Shown here one piece after another: positions 46,004 to 54,536 of a stretch of DNA of 64,000 nucleotides. The notes under the pieces were generated by a model. That model had not been told where the DNA came from. It made no database searches and saw only the letters and a list, made by a program, of their open reading frames with translations. The stretch's first letter is position 1, and each line of letters starts with the position of its first letter. Position numbers and translations under genes: made by a program. This DNA is from Tsukamurella tyrosinosolvens (lineage in GTDB: Bacteria > Actinomycetota > Actinomycetes > Mycobacteriales > Mycobacteriaceae). The stretch lies in the NCBI RefSeq assembly GCF_900104775.1, contig NZ_FNSA01000003.1, positions 2,356,001 to 2,420,000 on the forward strand, written 5' to 3'.

Positions 46004-47482
46004 TCAGTACCTACGGGGAGTGTGCACGATCCGGCCGCCGGCGCGCGCGGTGACCTCGGTGCGCGAGGACCCGACGATGAGCAGGCAGCGCATGTCCACC
46101 TGTTCCGGGTCGAACGCCCCGAGCGTGGTCACCGTCAGCGACTCCTCGGGCGACCCCACGGCGCGCCCGACGATGACGACGGTCTCAGGGGAGCGCACCT
46201 CGAGCAGCACGTCGCGCATCCGGACGAGCTGCTCGCGGCGCGTCTTCGACGCCGGGTTGTAGACGGCCAGCGCGAGATCGGCGGCGGCGACGGCGCGCAG
46301 CCGCTCCTCGATGACCTCCCAGGGCTTCAGGTAGTCCGAGAGCGAGAGCACCGCGTAGTCGTGGCCGAGCGGCGCGCCGACCCGGCTCGCGACGGCGTTC
46401 GCCGCCGTCATGCCCGGCAGGACGCGCACGGGGACGTCGTGGAAGGCGGGGTCGGCCGCGACCTCCGCGACGGCGGAGGCCATGGCGAACACGCCGGGGT
46501 CGCCCGAGCTGACCACGGCGACCCGGGCGCCGCCGGCCGCGAGTTCCAGTGCGTGCCGGGCGCGCTCGGCCTCGACGCGGTTGTCCGAGGCGTGCACGCG
46601 CTGCCCCGGGCGGGGACGCACGCGGTCGGTGTAGGTCTGGTAGCCGACGATGTCCGTGGCCTCGGACAGCTCGTGCCGGACCTCCGGCGTCGTCCACGCC
46701 TCGTCGCCGGGACCGAGGCCGACGACCACGACCTCGCCCCGCTCCGCCGCCGCCGGCGTGGGCGCGTTGATCCGGCCGGGCACCAGCACCGTCGCGAAGT
46801 ACGGCACGTCCTCGGCGCTCACGTCGCCCACCGACAGCACCCGCTCGTCCGCGCGGCTGGCGCGCTCGACGTACCAGGCCGCGCCGTCGCGGTCCGCACG
46901 CTCCAGTGCACCGCGCACGGTCGGGAACGTCCTGCCCAGCTTCATGATCGCGGCGGCATCGGTGTCGGCGAGGCGCCGCCGCAGCTCGGACTCGGGGAGG
47001 GTGCCGGGCAGCACCGTGAGCACCTCGTCGGCCTCCACGAGCGGGACGCCGGTCGCGGCCGCCGCGGCGCTGACCGAGGTGACGCCCGGGACGACGACGC
47101 ACTCGAAGCGGTCGCGGAGCCGCTTGTGCATGTGCATGTACGAGCTGTAGAACATCGGGTCGCCCTCGGCGAGCAGTGCGACGTTCCGCCCGGCCGTCAG
47201 GTGCTCTGCCAGCTCCTCGGCGGCGCCGGCGTAGAAGTCCTCGAGCGCGCCGCGGTAGCCGCCGGGATGATCGGTGGTCTCGGTGGTCACCGGATACATC
47301 AGCCGGATCTCGGTCTGCTCCTCGCGCAGGTACGGCGCCGCACAGGCGCGCGCGTTGGAACGGCCGTGGCGCGCACTGTGATAGGCCACCACGTCGGCCT
47401 CGGCGATGAGCCGCGCCGCCTTGACCGTGACCAGCTCCGGGTCACCCGGACCGACGCCCACGCCGTACAGGATCCCCGTCAC
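46004..47482 (-). CDS. cobIJ: Fused precorrin-2 C20- / precorrin-3B C17-methyltransferase
   Basis: This 492-residue protein joins two tetrapyrrole methylases. The CobI half (about 1-240) starts LYGVGVGPGDPELVTVKA and has LLAEGDPMFYSSYMHMH (about 103-119). The CobJ half (about 248-492) has VVVGLGPGDEAWTTPEV, VAVVSSGDPGVFAMAS (about 319-334) and the AVYNPASKTR segment (about 413-422). CobI methylates C20, and CobJ methylates C17 with ring contraction. The same fusion occurs in M. tuberculosis. It overlaps cobH by 4 bases. Confidence 0.96.
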   Translation of the reverse strand: MTGILYGVGVGPGDPELVTVKAARLIAEADVVAYHSARHGRSNARACAAPYLREEQTEIRLMYPVTTETTDHPGGYRGALEDFYAGAAEELAEHLTAGRNVALLAEGDPMFYSSYMHMHKRLRDRFECVVVPGVTSVSAAAAATGVPLVEADEVLTVLPGTLPESELRRRLADTDAAAIMKLGRTFPTVRGALERADRDGAAWYVERASRADERVLSVGDVSAEDVPYFATVLVPGRINAPTPAAAERGEVVVVGLGPGDEAWTTPEVRHELSEATDIVGYQTYTDRVRPRPGQRVHASDNRVEAERARHALELAAGGARVAVVSSGDPGVFAMASAVAEVAADPAFHDVPVRVLPGMTAANAVASRVGAPLGHDYAVLSLSDYLKPWEVIEERLRAVAAADLALAVYNPASKTRREQLVRMRDVLLEVRSPETVVIVGRAVGSPEESLTVTTLGAFDPEQVDMRCLLIVGSSRTEVTARAGGRIVHTPRRY

Positions 47483-48114
47483 AGCTCCTCCTCCCGCGCC
47501 AGCGCGTTGAGCGCCGCCGCCGTGATCGCGCTGCCGCCGCGGCGGCCCAGCACGGTGATGTACTCGACGCCCAGCCCGGCGGCCTCGGCGACGAGCGCGT
47601 CCTTCGACTCCGCGGCGCCGATGAAGCCCACCGGGATCCCGACGATCACCGCGGGTTTCGGCGCGCCCGACGCCAGAAGGTCGAGCAGGTGGAACAGGGC
47701 CGTCGGCGCGTTACCGATCGCGACGACCGCGCCGTCCAGCCGCTCGCCCCACAGCTGCAGGGCGGCGGCGCTGCGCGTGGTGCCGAGCTCGGCGGCCAAC
47801 GACGGGACGCGCGGGTCGCGCAGCAGGCACAGCACCTCGTTGTCGGCGGGCAGGCGTGTACGGGTCACGCCGTGCGCCACCATGTTCGCGTCGGTGAGGA
47901 TCGGGGCGCCGGCGGCGAGGGCGGACCGTCCGGCGGCGACGGCGCCGGCCGAGATCCGGATGTCGCGATCCAGGTCGGTCTGGCCCGCCGCGTGGATCAT
48001 GCGGACCGCCACCGTCTCCGCGTCCGCAGCCAGCGCGCTGAGGTCGGCCTCCGCGCGGATGGTGGCGAACGACCGCCGGTAGATCTCGGCGCCGTCGGTG
48101 AGGTAGTCGTGCAC
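47479..48114 (-). CDS. cobH: Precorrin-8X methylmutase
   Basis: CobH moves the C11 methyl group to C12 to give hydrogenobyrinic acid. The 211-residue protein starts YLTDGAEIYRRSFATIRAEA, has MIHAAGQTDL (about residues 40-49) with the catalytic His, ILTDANMVAHGV (about 73-84) and VGIPVGFIGAAESK (about 158-171). The GTG start lies 9 bases after the cobG stop. The stop overlaps cobIJ, so cobG-cobH-cobIJ are one message. Confidence 0.96.
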   Translation of the reverse strand: MHDYLTDGAEIYRRSFATIRAEADLSALAADAETVAVRMIHAAGQTDLDRDIRISAGAVAAGRSALAAGAPILTDANMVAHGVTRTRLPADNEVLCLLRDPRVPSLAAELGTTRSAAALQLWGERLDGAVVAIGNAPTALFHLLDLLASGAPKPAVIVGIPVGFIGAAESKDALVAEAAGLGVEYITVLGRRGGSAITAAALNALAREEEL

Positions 48115-48123
48115 CCGGGAAGT

Positions 48124-49188
48124 CTATTCGCCGGGCTTCTCGGTCACGACCACCCGTCGGTGTTCGCCGGGCGGCGCCCCGCAGCCGCGCCCGCAGGCGA
48201 CCACGTGCACGCGCTCGTCGTCCGCGATCGTGCCGGCGAGGTCCGCCGCGTGCGCGAGCGAATCGCCCTGCGCGCGGGCGCATCCGTGGTCGCCCACGCA
48301 GGCGCTCACCCGGAGCAGCGGCGCGGTCGCGTCGAAGATCAGGCCCATCGGCGCGAGCACCCGCACCACGGCCTCCGCCGCGCCCTCGTCGAGCCCGTGC
48401 AGGTGCAGCGTGCGCCACGGGGTGACCGTGATCGCTTGGTCGACCGCGGCGACGAACTGCGCGGTGCGGGGGTCGAGCCGGCCGAGGGGGACGCCCATGG
48501 CGAGGGTGACCGAGCCGTCGGGCCGGTCGAACCACCCGACGGGGGGCGGACTGGGCGGCGCCGGGACCGCGCGGGGCCCGGTCAGCGCCCCGCCGAGGGC
48601 GACGGCGATGCGCTCGGCACCGTCGTGCAGGTCCCGGATCCGCCATTCGTCGCGCCGCAGGTCGAGGAACGCCTGCGCGGCGTCGAGCAGCACGTCGACC
48701 GTGCAGGGCAGATCGGTCGGACTCCCGTCGAGGTGGAGCACACCGGCGCGGATCTCGGCGTCCGCGGCGAGCGCGGCGACGTCGCCGGCACCGTCGTCGA
48801 GCGCGAACAGGAACCGCCCGGGGAGCGCGGCCAGGGCGGCGCGTGCCACGAGAGCCCGGTCGAGCGCCGCCGCGGTCGCGCGGAGCTCGCCGGACTGCGG
48901 GGAGGCGACGATGTTGCGCACCCGCTCGTGCGTCGCCGACGGGAGCAGCCCCGCGGCGGCGAGGCGCTCGCGGGCGGCGTCGAGGTCGCCGACGCCGCGC
49001 AGCTGCACGTTGCCGCGCGAGGTCAGCTCGATCGGCTCGTCACCGGCGAGCTCCGCGAGGACCTCCAGCTGCGCGGGCAGGACGGCGCCACCGGGCAGCC
49101 GGACCCGGGCCAGGGCACCGTCGGCCGCCTGATGCGGTCGCAGGACACCCGGGCAGGAGTCGGGCTGCTTCGGCGGCAGTGCGATCAG
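48124..49188 (-). CDS. cobG: Precorrin-3B synthase, no canonical start codon
   Basis: CobG oxidises precorrin-3A to precorrin-3B with O2 and belongs to the nitrite/sulfite-reductase fold. The protein of about 354 residues has the conserved opening CPGVLRPHQAADGALARVRL, the ELTSRGNVQLRGV strand (about residues 62-74) and the Cys set for a [4Fe-4S] cluster near the end (SACVGDHGCAR, CGRGC). No ATG, GTG or TTG occurs in frame before the conserved opening or for about 45 codons upstream. Candidates are CTG at 49188, which overlaps the fabH stop as CTGA, or CTG at 49179, which has GAGGA at 9 bases. The function is clear; the start is not. Confidence 0.85.
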   Translation of the reverse strand: MIALPPKQPDSCPGVLRPHQAADGALARVRLPGGAVLPAQLEVLAELAGDEPIELTSRGNVQLRGVGDLDAARERLAAAGLLPSATHERVRNIVASPQSGELRATAAALDRALVARAALAALPGRFLFALDDGAGDVAALAADAEIRAGVLHLDGSPTDLPCTVDVLLDAAQAFLDLRRDEWRIRDLHDGAERIAVALGGALTGPRAVPAPPSPPPVGWFDRPDGSVTLAMGVPLGRLDPRTAQFVAAVDQAITVTPWRTLHLHGLDEGAAEAVVRVLAPMGLIFDATAPLLRVSACVGDHGCARAQGDSLAHAADLAGTIADDERVHVVACGRGCGAPPGEHRRVVVTEKPGE

Positions 49189-50249
49189 TCCTCGAAGTTG
49201 ACCGGCGGCAGGGTGATGACGTGGCCGGCGTAGGCGAGGCCCGAGCCGAACGCCATGACGAGCGCGGTCTGGCCGGGCTTGGCCTTGCCGGTGCGCAGCA
49301 GCTCCTCGACGGCGAGCGGGATCGACGCGGCGGAGGTGTTGCCGGTGGTCACGATGTCCTCGGCGACCACGCAGTCGTCGCGCAGCTCGAGCGCCTTGAT
49401 GAGCACCTGGGTGATCCGCAGGTTGGCCTGGTGCGGCACGAAGACGTCGATGTCCTTCGAGGTGAGGCCGGCGAGCTTGAGGGCCTCCTGGCACGCGGGG
49501 AGCAGCGCGGTCGCGGCCCAGCGGAAGACCTTGCGGCCCTCCATGCGCAGGAACGGACGGACGGGCGCCTCGGTCGTGGTGTCGTCCCGGAAGGCGTGGA
49601 CCTCGTCGAAGTAGGTGCCGAAGTCCTTGTCCTGGAAGATCGCGGTGGTGAAGTCGCCGTCGGCGCCCCACGACACCTGCGAGACGCCCACCTCCTCGGA
49701 CGGTCCGAGCACGGCGGCGCCGGCACCGTCGGCGAAGATGAACGCGCAGGTGCGGTCCTCGGGGGAGATGAGGTCGGAGAGTCGCTCGACGCCCACGACC
49801 ACGACGTACTTCGCGGTGCCGGCCCGGATCAGGTCCGTGCCGACGGCGGCGGCGGTGGTGAAGCCGGAGCAGCCGGCGGTGATGTCGAACGCGGGGATGC
49901 CGACGCGGCCGAGCTCCTTGGCGATCTGCGGGGCCAGCGACGGGCCGAGCTCCAGGCGCGTGTTGGTCGCGGAGATGACGCAGTCGACCAGCTGGGGATC
50001 GATGCCCGCGGCCGTGATCGCGCGCTCGGCCGCCTTGACCGACATCGAGAGGATGGTCTCGTCGTCCTCGGCGAAGTGCCGCGACTCGATGCCCGAGCGG
50101 GTCTTGATCCACTCGTCGCTCGAGTCGATCTTGTCGACGATCTCGGAGTTGGGCACCACGCGCCGCGGTCGGTAGGCGCCGATCCCGAGGTAGCTGACGT
50201 TGGACTGCTCAGCGGGGGCGGGAGGGGCGATCCGGGCGGGGGCGGTCAT
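49185..50249 (-). CDS. fabH: Beta-ketoacyl-ACP synthase III
   Basis: KAS III condenses an acyl-CoA starter with malonyl-ACP. The 354-residue thiolase-fold protein has the catalytic Cys in ITAGCSGF (about 127), His in VPHQANLRI (about 270) and Asn in TTGNTSAASIP (about 301), so the triad is complete. It leads a minus-strand operon whose next gene is cobG (CTGA overlap), an unusual pairing. The spacer to the divergent TetR gene has two TGAACC-N4-GGTTCA operators, so it is probably repressed by that protein. Confidence 0.93.
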   Translation of the reverse strand: MTAPARIAPPAPAEQSNVSYLGIGAYRPRRVVPNSEIVDKIDSSDEWIKTRSGIESRHFAEDDETILSMSVKAAERAITAAGIDPQLVDCVISATNTRLELGPSLAPQIAKELGRVGIPAFDITAGCSGFTTAAAVGTDLIRAGTAKYVVVVGVERLSDLISPEDRTCAFIFADGAGAAVLGPSEEVGVSQVSWGADGDFTTAIFQDKDFGTYFDEVHAFRDDTTTEAPVRPFLRMEGRKVFRWAATALLPACQEALKLAGLTSKDIDVFVPHQANLRITQVLIKALELRDDCVVAEDIVTTGNTSAASIPLAVEELLRTGKAKPGQTALVMAFGSGLAYAGHVITLPPVNFED

Positions 50250-50279
50250 GCGTGGAGTACTCCGTTCGAAGGGGCGCGG

Positions 50280-50299
50280 GATGAACCATTCGGTTCATC
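50280..50299. promoter_or_regulatory. Operator 1 of the fabH/TetR divergent promoter
   Basis: GATGAACC and GGTTCATC form a perfect 8-bp inverted repeat around ATTC, 31 bases upstream of the fabH ATG. It shares the core TGAACC-N4-GGTTCA with operator 2, and the centres lie 36 bases apart. Confidence 0.75.
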
Positions 50300-50312
50300 G
50301 ACCCGTCATTGG

Positions 50313-50333
50313 TAACATGAACCGAGCGGTTCA
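50313..50333. promoter_or_regulatory. Operator 2 and -10 box of the TetR gene
   Basis: TGAACC and GGTTCA form a perfect 6-bp inverted repeat around GAGC (50318-50333). TAACAT (50313-50318) is a TANNNT box on the + strand, so a bound repressor would cover the start of tetR transcription. Confidence 0.65.
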
Positions 50334-50415
50334 AACAAGCGCCGCCACGCCGCGTGGCGAATTCCACCGAAGGGTGGTTCGTCGTTCTTCACGAATCGAG
50401 GAGGGTTCGGCCCCG

Positions 50416-51033
50416 ATGCCCGCCGCCCCCAAGCCGCGTCCCCGTCCCCGGGTCCGGCTGGTCAACACAGCGCTCAATCTCGTCGGCCGCCACGGCTTCG
50501 CCGACGCCGGCCTGGCCGAGCTGACCGCGCAGTCGCAGGCCTCCAAGAACTCGCTGTACCAGTACTTCCCCGGCGGCAAGGCCGAGCTCGTGGAGGCGTC
50601 CACCTCGCTCGCGGGCCGCCGCCTCCTCCGCTACATCGACGCGGCCACCAGCAAGGGCGAGCCCCACGAGTGGATCGGCCGGTTCATCGAGCTGTGGAAG
50701 CGGGTGCTGGTCCGGTCCGAGTTCCAGGTCGGGTGCCCGCTCCTCGCGGCGGCGCTGGCCGACGGCGCGCCCCGCGTGCAGGACGCGGCCACCGCCGCGT
50801 ACACCGAGTGCGAGCGCCGGTTCGCCTCGGCGCTGGTCGATTACGGGGTGGAGGAGCGCGGCGCGCTCGTCTTCGCCTCCGTCTTCATGAGCTCGATCGA
50901 GGGCGCGGTCGCGCGGGCGCGCGCCGCCCGCGACATCTACCCGCTCACCGACGTCTACCACTCGATGATGGCCCTGCTCGACCTGACGATGGCGGCTCCC
51001 GACGTGGTGCGGGGCGCTACAGTCGCCGAATGA
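50416..51033 (+). CDS. TetR-family repressor beside fabH
   Basis: The 205-residue protein has a TetR helix-turn-helix (about residues 10-55: RVRLVNTALNLVGRHGFADAG, then ASKNSLYQYFPGGKAELV) and a C-terminal domain like that of LfrR/YxaF-type regulators (FQVGCPLLAAAL near residue 105). The ATG at 50416 follows GAGGAGGG by about 10 bases. Upstream in-frame ATGs lie inside the operators and are rejected. Its stop overlaps the next gene's ATG by 4 bases. The ligand is probably an acyl or aromatic compound, which is inference. Confidence 0.9.
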   Translation: MPAAPKPRPRPRVRLVNTALNLVGRHGFADAGLAELTAQSQASKNSLYQYFPGGKAELVEASTSLAGRRLLRYIDAATSKGEPHEWIGRFIELWKRVLVRSEFQVGCPLLAAALADGAPRVQDAATAAYTECERRFASALVDYGVEERGALVFASVFMSSIEGAVARARAARDIYPLTDVYHSMMALLDLTMAAPDVVRGATVAE

Positions 51034-51512
51034 CCGACGGCGACTACACCCACTGGCTGGACGACTGCTACTCCGTCGATGCGGAGGGACTGCGGTCGTA
51101 CGGCCGGGCCACGCGCTCGCCGCACGTCCCGTACGCGAGCAGCCGCGTCATCCCGCGGGACACGCCCGTGCCGCCGCTCATCGTCGCCGATCCCGTCTTC
51201 AAGGTCGCCGCGCGCCTGCTGGCCGAGCAGATCGAGGATTTCAACGTCGGCCGGCTCCTGCACGTCTCGCAGACCGTCCGGCAGGTCGAGCCGATCCGCA
51301 TCGGCGACGTCGCGTCGCTGGGCGCCCGGATCTCCGACCGGGTCACCCGCGCCGGGATCGACCTGTTCACCGTGGACTGCGTCGTGCGCGTGGACGACGA
51401 GACCCGGATCGAGACGTCGAGCGTCGTCGCGTACGCGGGCGGCGACGACGCGAACACCGACCTCGTCGACGCGGCCGCACCCGGCATCGTCATGCACGGC
51501 GCCGTGCTCTGA
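51030..51512 (+). CDS. MaoC/FAS1-like hot-dog protein
   Basis: The 160-residue protein looks like a single hot-dog domain: a helix segment (VFKVAARLLAEQIEDFNVGR at about 57-76), then strands LHVSQTVRQVEPIRIGDVAS and ARISDRVTRAGIDLFTVDCV. This is the arrangement of MaoC-like N-terminal or FAS1-type dehydratase domains that act on acyl-CoA or acyl-ACP. The MaoC catalytic Asp-His pair is not evident, so it may be a partner or thioesterase-like protein. It is coupled to the TetR gene by ATGA and ends 6 bases from the convergent lutC. Confidence 0.7.
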   Translation: MTDGDYTHWLDDCYSVDAEGLRSYGRATRSPHVPYASSRVIPRDTPVPPLIVADPVFKVAARLLAEQIEDFNVGRLLHVSQTVRQVEPIRIGDVASLGARISDRVTRAGIDLFTVDCVVRVDDETRIETSSVVAYAGGDDANTDLVDAAAPGIVMHGAVL

Positions 51513-51518
51513 GTCCGG

Positions 51519-52157
51519 TCACTCCACGACGATCACCCGCAGGCTCCGGGGGCCGTGCACGCCCTCCACGCGGTCCAGCTCGATGTCGCTGGTCGCACTG
51601 GGGCCGCTGATCCAGGTGAGCGGCCGCACGTGGGCTCCCGTCTCCCGCAGCCGCGCCACCGCGGCGGGCACGTCGTCGACGATCCGGTCGGCGTGCACCA
51701 CGCAGACGTGCACGTCGGGGACCAGGGTGACCGCCCGCCGCCCTTGGCCGGGGCCGTGGTCGAGCACGATCGTCCCGGTGTTCGCGATCCCGACGGTGGC
51801 CGTGGTCACCACCGCGGCGGCGGCCTCGAGCTGGTACGGCGACAGGCCGTCGTCGTCGAGCCAGGGGAGCGGGCCGGGAACGAGGCGGCGTACGACGTCG
51901 TCGCCGAGTACGCCGCCGGTCTCGTCGATCGCCCCCAGGGCAGCGCGGACCGTCGCGCCGAGGTCGGCGGCGGCGCACCGTCGGACCTCGGCGCGGTAGT
52001 CGGCCACGCGCTCCTCGAACCGGTCGACGACGCCCAGGTCGCCGGTCCCGACGGGCCGGCCGTAGGTCCACGGGATCGGCGTCTCGGCGGTGTCGGGGTC
52101 GCCGACGTCAGCGAGTGCGGCTCGGACCCGGCCGAGGATCTCGGCGCGCGCGGTCAT
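51519..52157 (-). CDS. lutC: Lactate utilization protein LutC
   Basis: The 212-residue protein is a single LUD domain. The family end is well kept: LTWISGPSATSDIELDRVEG (about residues 180-199) and HGPRSLRVIVVE. LutC works with LutA and LutB to oxidise L-lactate to pyruvate. Its ATG overlaps the lutB stop by 4 bases, making it the last gene of lutABC. The convergent neighbour ends 6 bases away, with no visible hairpin between them. Confidence 0.93.
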   Translation of the reverse strand: MTARAEILGRVRAALADVGDPDTAETPIPWTYGRPVGTGDLGVVDRFEERVADYRAEVRRCAAADLGATVRAALGAIDETGGVLGDDVVRRLVPGPLPWLDDDGLSPYQLEAAAAVVTTATVGIANTGTIVLDHGPGQGRRAVTLVPDVHVCVVHADRIVDDVPAAVARLRETGAHVRPLTWISGPSATSDIELDRVEGVHGPRSLRVIVVE

Positions 52158-53638
52158 CGTTCGCCCCGTCCGTCGTGCTCGCGGGCCCACCACTGGCGGA
52201 AGGTCTCCGTCGGCGGCACCGGGGTGTCGCGTTCGGCGCTCCAGCCGCGCATCGGGCCCGGGAGCCTGCCGAAGGTCTCCCGGTTGCGGAAGATCCGGCC
52301 GCCGAGGGTGGCGGCGCGCTGCGCGGCCGAAAGGCGGGAGGCGCTGCCGAACATCCATGCCGCGCCCTTCATGGCCGCGGCCTCAGGCTTCGGGACGCCG
52401 CCCCGCGCCTCGTCGACGACCCGCGTCCGCAGGTGCACCAGCAGGTCCGGGATCGGGATCTTCACCGGGCAGGCGTCGAAGCACGCCCCGCACAGCGTGG
52501 AGGCGTACGGCAGGGAGGCGTCGACGTCGGAGGCGGTGCCCCGCAGCTGCGGGGTCAGGATCGCGCCGATCGGGCCGGGGTAGACGGAGCCGTAGCTGTG
52601 GCCGCCCACCCGCTCGTACACCGGGCACACGTTGAGGCACGCCGAGCAGCGGATGCAGCGCAGCGCGGAGCGGCCGACCTCGTCGGCGAGCACGTCGGTG
52701 CGGTGGTTGTCGACGAGGACGATGTGCACCGCCTCCGGGCCGTCGCCGCCGCCGGAGGGGCCGGTCCAGATCGAGGTGTACGGGTTCTCCCGCTCGCCCG
52801 TGCTGGAGCGGGGGAGCACCTGCAGGAACACCTCGAGATCCTCGAACGTGGGCAGGATCTTCTCGATGCCGACCACGGAGATGAGGGTCTTCGGCAGGGT
52901 CAGGCACATGCGGCCGTTGCCCTCGGACTCGACGACCACGAGGCCGCCGGTCTCGGCGATCGCGAAGTTGGCGCCGCTCACGCCGACTTCGGCGCGGAGG
53001 AACTTCTCCCGCAGGTGCAGGCGCGCGGCCTCGGCGAGCCGGGCGGGCTCGTCGGTGAGGTCGTCGGGGGCGGGGCGGCCGACCTCCTTCATGCGCCGCA
53101 GGAAGATGTCGCGCACCTCGGTGCGGTTGCGGTGGATCGCCGGTACCAGGATGTGGCTCGGCCAGTCCTCGCCGAGCTGCACGATCAGCTCCGCGAGGTC
53201 GGTCTCCCAGGCGTCGATGCCGGCGTCGGCGAGCGCCTCGTTGAGTTCGATCTCCTGCGTCGCCATCGACTTCACCTTGACCACCTCCTCGGCGCCGGCC
53301 GCCCGGACCAGATCGATGACGATCCGGTTCGCCTCCTCAGCATCGCGGGCCCAGTGCACGACGGCGCCCGCGGCGGTCGCGTTGGCCTCGAACTGCTCGA
53401 GGTAGTGGTCGAGGTGCCGCAGGGTGCGGTTCTTGATCGCCTCCGCGGCGTCGCGCAGCCGTTCCCAGTCGTCGAGCTCGCCGACGACGGAGGCGCGCTT
53501 GCCGCGGATCACGGAGGTCGCGTGGGCGAGGTTGCGGCGCAGCGTGGTGTCGCCGAGCGCATCGCGCGCGGCGGCGGGGAACGTCGGCATGCCGACGTAC
53601 GTGGCGGTCACGCCGACGTGGGGATGCCCGGTGGTCAT
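52154..53638 (-). CDS. lutB: Lactate utilization iron-sulfur protein LutB
   Basis: The 494-residue protein has a LUD domain (about 60-290) and a ferredoxin-like part with two 4Fe-4S motifs, CIRCSACLNVCP (about residues 325-336) and CGACFDACP (about 374-382), followed by a C-terminal extension. It is the electron-handling subunit of the LutABC lactate dehydrogenase system. ATGA overlaps join it to lutA before and lutC after. A longer upstream frame is ruled out because it runs inside lutA. Confidence 0.95.
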   Translation of the reverse strand: MTTGHPHVGVTATYVGMPTFPAAARDALGDTTLRRNLAHATSVIRGKRASVVGELDDWERLRDAAEAIKNRTLRHLDHYLEQFEANATAAGAVVHWARDAEEANRIVIDLVRAAGAEEVVKVKSMATQEIELNEALADAGIDAWETDLAELIVQLGEDWPSHILVPAIHRNRTEVRDIFLRRMKEVGRPAPDDLTDEPARLAEAARLHLREKFLRAEVGVSGANFAIAETGGLVVVESEGNGRMCLTLPKTLISVVGIEKILPTFEDLEVFLQVLPRSSTGERENPYTSIWTGPSGGGDGPEAVHIVLVDNHRTDVLADEVGRSALRCIRCSACLNVCPVYERVGGHSYGSVYPGPIGAILTPQLRGTASDVDASLPYASTLCGACFDACPVKIPIPDLLVHLRTRVVDEARGGVPKPEAAAMKGAAWMFGSASRLSAAQRAATLGGRIFRNRETFGRLPGPMRGWSAERDTPVPPTETFRQWWAREHDGRGER

Positions 53639-54417
53639 GGCAGGTCTCCTTCGGTGGATGCCAGGATCTCCGCGAGGTGGACGGTGCGGACGCCGTCGCG
53701 GTGGCGCGAGAGCAGGCCGCCGATGTGCGCGAGGCAGGAGTTGTCGCCGGCGACGAGGTACCCGGCGCCGGTGCTGCGCACGTGCGCCGTCTTGTCGAGA
53801 CCCATCGCCACGGAGACGTCGGCGTTCTTCATGGCGAAGGTGCCGCCGAACCCGCAGCACTGGTCCGCATCCGGGAGCTCGACGAGGTCGATGCCGCGCA
53901 CCGCGCGGAGCAGCTGCAGCGGGCGGTCGCCGACCCGGAGCATCCGCAGCGAGTGACAGGTCGGGTGGTAGGTGACGCGGTGCGGGAAGAAGGCGCCGAC
54001 GTCGGTCACGCCGAGCACGTCGACGAGGAACTCGCTGAGCTCGTGGACCCGGGGCGTCAGCTCGTCGACGGCGGCCCGGAGGCCGCGATCGCCCGCGCGG
54101 TCGGCGAGGTCGGCGTGCTGGTGCCGCACGGAACCGACGCAGGAGCCCGACGGCGCGACGACGGCGTCGTACCCGGCGAAGACGTCGACGAACCGGCGGA
54201 CGCCGGGGATCGCCTCATCGGCGTAGCCGGTGTTGGTGAACATCTGCCCGCAGCAGGTCTGCGCCTGCGGGAACTCGACGTCGACGCCGAGGCGCTCCAG
54301 CAGCCGGACGACGGCCTTCGGTGTCTCGGGCCACATCGTGTCGTTGAAGCACGTGGCGAACAGGGCGACCTTCACGACGGCGCCGTCCGGGCGCACAGGG
54401 GACGCGGTGGGGGGCAT
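53635..54417 (-). CDS. lutA: Lactate utilization protein LutA
   Basis: The 260-residue protein has two CCG domains typical of heterodisulfide-reductase-type subunits: TCCGQMF (about residues 54-60) and QCCGFGGTF (about 190-198), with TYHPTCHS between them. It is the first gene of lutABC. The ATG at 54417 starts an MPPTASP tail, and the conserved core begins at VKVALFATCFND, so a slightly later GTG is possible. The promoter box and a FadR-type operator lie 37-63 bases upstream. Confidence 0.94.
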   Translation of the reverse strand: MPPTASPVRPDGAVVKVALFATCFNDTMWPETPKAVVRLLERLGVDVEFPQAQTCCGQMFTNTGYADEAIPGVRRFVDVFAGYDAVVAPSGSCVGSVRHQHADLADRAGDRGLRAAVDELTPRVHELSEFLVDVLGVTDVGAFFPHRVTYHPTCHSLRMLRVGDRPLQLLRAVRGIDLVELPDADQCCGFGGTFAMKNADVSVAMGLDKTAHVRSTGAGYLVAGDNSCLAHIGGLLSRHRDGVRTVHLAEILASTEGDLP

Positions 54418-54453
54418 GGGGAGTCTCCGAGGACTGAGTCGGAACAGGAGGGC

Positions 54454-54484
54454 TGTGGTCTGACCACACGAATGAAGGTAGGGT
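54454..54484. promoter_or_regulatory. lutA/FadR divergent promoter with GntR-type operator
   Basis: TGTGGTC-T-GACCACA (54454-54468) is a perfect inverted repeat containing TGGTCnGACCA, the form bound by FadR/LldR-type regulators. TACCTT on the minus strand (54475-54480) and TAGGGT on the plus strand (54479-54484) are overlapping -10 boxes. The operator falls at the lutA transcription start, and a lone GACCACA half-site (54491-54497) lies near the regulator's start. Confidence 0.7.
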
Positions 54485-54536
54485 GATGGGGACCACATGT
54501 CAACCGCCGCGCTCACCCCGTGGGAGGCTGAGGGAC

